This document shows positions 61,596 to 64,000 of a stretch of 64,000 nucleotides of DNA, piece after piece; position 1 is the stretch's first letter, and the number at the start of each line of letters is the position of its first letter. The translations under genes and the position numbers were made by a program. The notes below the pieces were generated by a model. It ran no database searches and was not told the origin of the DNA. It saw only the letters and a program-made list of their open reading frames with translations. Source of the stretch: Flavobacteriaceae bacterium R38 (GTDB lineage Bacteria; Bacteroidota; Bacteroidia; Flavobacteriales; Flavobacteriaceae); contig WXYP01000001.1 of the NCBI GenBank assembly GCA_009901575.1, positions 496,001 through 560,000 on the forward strand. Direction: 5' to 3'.

Positions 61596-62297
61596 TTAAC
61601 CAAGGTTTAACACATCTTTCATGGTAAATACTCCCGTTTTTCCAATAATCCATTCGGCTGCTACAACAGCTCCTAATGCAAATCCCTGCCTGTTATGCGC
61701 AGTATGTGTTATTTCAATGGTATCTACTTCGCTTTTGTAAGCAATCGTATGTGTACCGGGAACATTCTCTATACGTTTGGCTGTAATCGGAATTTCATTT
61801 TCATCAGCCTTATCCAGTTGCCATCCTGTTTTGGAAGTGTTTTTAATAATTCCTTCTGCCAAAGAAATTGCAGTTCCGCTAGGCGCGTCTAGCTTTTGTG
61901 TATGATGAATTTCTTCCATTTCAATAGTATATTGATTTAGAGTTTTCATCATTTTAGCTAAATATTCATTCAGCTCAAAGAAAACATTAACCCCAAGGCT
62001 AAAATTAGAAGCATAGATAAAAGCCCCTTCATGTTTATTACAAAGTGCTATGGCATTGTCATAATTATCTAGCCAACCTGTAGTTCCCGAAATTACCGGG
62101 ACATTATTTTCAATGCAAAGTTTTATATTGTTAAAAGCTGCAGTAGGGAGACTGAAATCTATGGCCACATCTGCTATCTTGATATCAAAATCGGTATTTT
62201 CCTTATCTATTTTGAGTACAATTTCATGCCCTTTTGCAACAGCAATTTGTTCAATTGCTTTTCCCATTTTTCCGTACCCTAAAAGTGCTATTTTCAT
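61596..62297 (-). CDS. dapB: 4-hydroxy-tetrahydrodipicolinate reductase
   Basis: Lysine and meso-diaminopimelate pathway enzyme, using NAD(P)H. The 233-residue protein is the short Bacteroidota form. IALLGYGKMGKAIE is the nucleotide-binding N-terminus, SGTTGWLDNY near residue 70, SNFSLGVNVFFELN, and the active-site loop EIHHTQKLDAPSGTAIS near residue 130 follow. All catalytic residues (His pair, Lys) are present. A 227-nt non-coding region with a 14-bp direct repeat lies upstream, suggesting its own regulated start. Confidence 0.95.
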   Translation of the reverse strand: MKIALLGYGKMGKAIEQIAVAKGHEIVLKIDKENTDFDIKIADVAIDFSLPTAAFNNIKLCIENNVPVISGTTGWLDNYDNAIALCNKHEGAFIYASNFSLGVNVFFELNEYLAKMMKTLNQYTIEMEEIHHTQKLDAPSGTAISLAEGIIKNTSKTGWQLDKADENEIPITAKRIENVPGTHTIAYKSEVDTIEITHTAHNRQGFALGAVVAAEWIIGKTGVFTMKDVLNLG

Positions 62298-62311
62298 ACG
62301 TTTAAATTTTA
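62298..62311 (+). repeat. 14-bp direct repeat, copy 1 (dapB leader)
   Basis: ACGTTTAAATTTTA lies right next to the dapB start codon (62295-62297) and occurs again at 62436-62449. The sequence is A/T-rich, so chance is possible. Confidence 0.4.
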
Positions 62312-62435
62312 GTAATTGGCTGAATAAAATAATTATAAAATTAAGGACGTATGCAATCGCTACGCTCTCACATTAATAATTTTAAACATTACCTTTTGTA
62401 AATATATTTTTAAAATTTGTTAATATTCGTTTCAA

Positions 62436-62449
62436 ACGTTTAAATTTTA
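62436..62449 (+). repeat. 14-bp direct repeat, copy 2 (upstream of dapB)
   Basis: Second copy of ACGTTTAAATTTTA, 138 nt from the first in the same orientation, in the gene-free region between the DUF5683 gene and dapB. No clear promoter consensus was found between the copies. Confidence 0.4.
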
Positions 62450-62524
62450 TGATTAATTAAATAAGTGAATTAATTATGAAAAATTCAGGTCAAAAGTAAG
62501 AAATTATAAAGGTCAAAACTCATT

Positions 62525-63124
62525 TTAAAACCTAAAAGTAAGTGAGTAGCCGATATTAATCTTGTAGTCTATTTCATTTTGATAAATAAAAGGCTGGAAA
62601 GTAAGATCGTTACTAATGTTAAATTGTTTGAGATGAGCATCGACATTTGCATCTACGATATTTAAAACATATAGGCCAATAGTGACTATTAATGCCAATT
62701 CTCTATTCTCGTTAAAATTCTCTTGTGCATCCTGTAATGCCTGATCACTTATATCCGGATTTCCGGGTTGGATACCGTCTCCGTTAATATCGAAGAATTC
62801 ATCGTCTTCAAAACCAGCTAAACGCCTTCTGAAGGCATCTCTGAACCTGTTGTATTCATTAGTGTTTTGAATGTAAAGTCCTATTCCAACACCTAAAGCT
62901 CCATAGACAATAGGAACCTTCCAGTATCTTTTATTGTATATCTGTCCTAAGCCAGGTAAAACAGCAGAGTAGAAGGCTGCTTTACTGGGAGATAACGGAT
63001 TATAAATACTTTTTTTAAGTCCGATACTATCATTAATAATAATAGTATCTCTTTCTTTTTTTTGAGCAATTGTATAAAAAGAAGAAAAAATAAACACCCA
63101 TATAAGGAGTAATCTGCCAGTCAC
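62525..63124 (-). CDS. DUF5683 family protein
   Basis: A 199-residue exported protein with a signal peptide ending FYTIAQ, starting with GTG at 63124. SPSKAAFYSAVLPGLGQIYNKRYWKVPIVYGALG in outline (landmarks: VLPGLGQIYNKRYWK near 55) is the DUF5683 mark, and two hydrophobic segments flank it. The region between (RFRDAFRRRLAGFEDDEF, then an Asp-rich DINGDGIQPGNPD) may bind calcium. The end is beta-rich. Function unknown. It overlaps the parB stop codon by one base and is followed by a 227-nt gap. Confidence 0.8.
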   Translation of the reverse strand: MTGRLLLIWVFIFSSFYTIAQKKERDTIIINDSIGLKKSIYNPLSPSKAAFYSAVLPGLGQIYNKRYWKVPIVYGALGVGIGLYIQNTNEYNRFRDAFRRRLAGFEDDEFFDINGDGIQPGNPDISDQALQDAQENFNENRELALIVTIGLYVLNIVDANVDAHLKQFNISNDLTFQPFIYQNEIDYKINIGYSLTFRF

Positions 63125-64000
63125 TATTTTAAAAGTTTTTTTATGCGAATAAAATCTTCTTTAGAATGGAAAGGGATCGTTAATTTTCCTTTCCCATTTT
63201 TGGAAACTTTAATTTCTACTTTCGTAGAAAAATAGTCGGTAATTCCGCTTAAACTTTCTTCAACATAATCAGGTAACTTTTCCGATTTGGCTTTTACTGA
63301 TTTAGAAGTGTTTTTTTGAGTTTTTCCCTGGTGCTCTCTAACAAGTGTTTCAGTATCTCTTACAGATAACCCTTCCGAAATTATTTTTTCGTAAATATCG
63401 AGCTGAGAAGACCTGTCATCAATATTAATTAAAGCTCTACCGTGACCCATGCTAACAAAACCATCTCTCATTCCGGTTTGAATAATAGGGTCTAGTTTTA
63501 AAAGTCTTAAATAGTTGGCAATTGTCGATCGTTTTTTTCCAACACGATCACTCAATTGTTCCTGGGTCAATTGAATTTCATCGATTAAACGCTGATAAGA
63601 TAATGCAATTTCAACAGGGTCTAAATCCTGACGTTGAATATTTTCAACTAATGCCATTTCTAAAGATTCCTGGTCATTAGCAATTCTGATGTAAGCAGGG
63701 ATGGTTTCCAAACCAACTAATTTGGAAGCCCTGTATCTACGTTCTCCCGAAACTAACTGATATTTGTCAAATTCTATCTTTCTAACCGTAATGGGTTGGA
63801 TAACTCCTAATTCTTTGATAGAACTGGCTAATTCTTTAAGTGTCTCTTCATTGAAATTGGTTCTTGGCTGAAAAGGATTTACTTCGATAGATGCAACTTC
63901 CAACTCAACAATATTACCAACAACCTTATCTGCATTTTTATCATCAACCGATTTAATATCGTTTTCCGGGTCTTTAAGTAGTGCAGACAACCCTCTTCCT
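63124..64000 (-). CDS. parB: ParB chromosome-partition protein (5' end beyond window)
   Basis: CTP-dependent clamp that loads at parS sites for chromosome segregation. The frame runs past the right edge: the last in-frame residues before the edge read G-R-G-L-S-A-L-L, the usual ParB start region, so the TTG at 63990 is not the start and only a few residues are missing. IEVNPFQPRTNF, GVIQPITVR, VSGERRYRASKL, ALVENIQRQDLDPVE (CTP-binding box), a helix-turn-helix near LSDRVGKKRSTIANYL and a C-terminal dimerisation part (about 230-290) are present. The parA gene is expected just outside the window. Confidence 0.94.
   Translation of the reverse strand, partial: GRGLSALLKDPENDIKSVDDKNADKVVGNIVELEVASIEVNPFQPRTNFNEETLKELASSIKELGVIQPITVRKIEFDKYQLVSGERRYRASKLVGLETIPAYIRIANDQESLEMALVENIQRQDLDPVEIALSYQRLIDEIQLTQEQLSDRVGKKRSTIANYLRLLKLDPIIQTGMRDGFVSMGHGRALINIDDRSSQLDIYEKIISEGLSVRDTETLVREHQGKTQKNTSKSVKAKSEKLPDYVEESLSGITDYFSTKVEIKVSKNGKGKLTIPFHSKEDFIRIKKLLK

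Noticed and set aside
63124-63990. Complete ParB starting with TTG at 63990
   Set aside because: The frame continues upstream with the typical ParB residues G-R-G before the edge, so the gene is cut by the window.

Overview
The window is ordinary chromosome of a flavobacterium (Bacteroidota, most likely Flavobacteriaceae). The signs are a GldI-type gliding lipoprotein, the block parB–DUF5683–dapB–lepB–WbqC–DUF6122, a RecQ and a MutL of Bacteroidota type, start codons preceded by A-rich sequence instead of Shine-Dalgarno motifs, and promoters of the form TTG-N17-19-TAnnTTTG. No tRNA, rRNA, CRISPR array, insertion sequence or prophage was seen.

Layout. 1-6.9 kb, minus strand: the start of secA (its 3' end lies outside the window), a DUF2795 protein, a PduO-type cobalamin adenosyltransferase, a 48-residue membrane protein, a methyltransferase and an ABC-F ATPase. 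6.99-34.3 kb, plus strand: one tightly packed surface-polysaccharide locus of 26 genes. 34.3-39.8 kb: envelope housekeeping genes (lnt, pssA, lptB, tatC, a KpsF/KdsD isomerase). 39.9-52.6 kb: recQ, two immunophilin lipoproteins including gldI, an NrnA-type phosphoesterase, a PhoD-like phosphatase, ndk, a LytS/LytR-type two-component pair, a serine hydrolase, DUF721 and recF. 52.7-64 kb: a TPR membrane protein, ribH, mutL, two tandem rhomboid proteases, then the convergent parB-to-DUF6122 block, with parB running off the right end.

The polysaccharide locus is the main accessory region. It has an outer-membrane export lipoprotein (Wza type), a chain-length/tyrosine-kinase protein (Wzc type), an ABC exporter (Wzm/Wzt with a C-terminal cargo domain), a Wzy_C/O-antigen-ligase-like membrane protein, two initiating phosphoglycosyl transferases at opposite ends, about nine glycosyltransferases, three methyltransferase-like proteins, two hexapeptide acetyltransferases, a CapK/PaaK-like adenylating protein, and genes for a CMP-activated nonulosonic (sialic-like) acid. 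LegB, a NeuB/LegI-type synthase, a NeuC/LegG-type epimerase and a NeuA/LegF-type CMP-transferase are present. The LegC aminotransferase expected with LegB is not in the window. The likely product is an LPS O-chain or capsule carrying a nonulosonic acid.

The most interesting points are the incomplete nonulosonic acid pathway, an unassigned GT-B-like protein directly after the CMP-sugar synthetase, an Asn in place of the catalytic Asp in the small phosphoglycosyl transferase, the mixed export logic, a RecQ without its zinc cysteines, and a MutL whose nuclease motifs look eroded. I found no clearly new defence or mobile system. All functional assignments come from reading motifs by eye; no database search was run.
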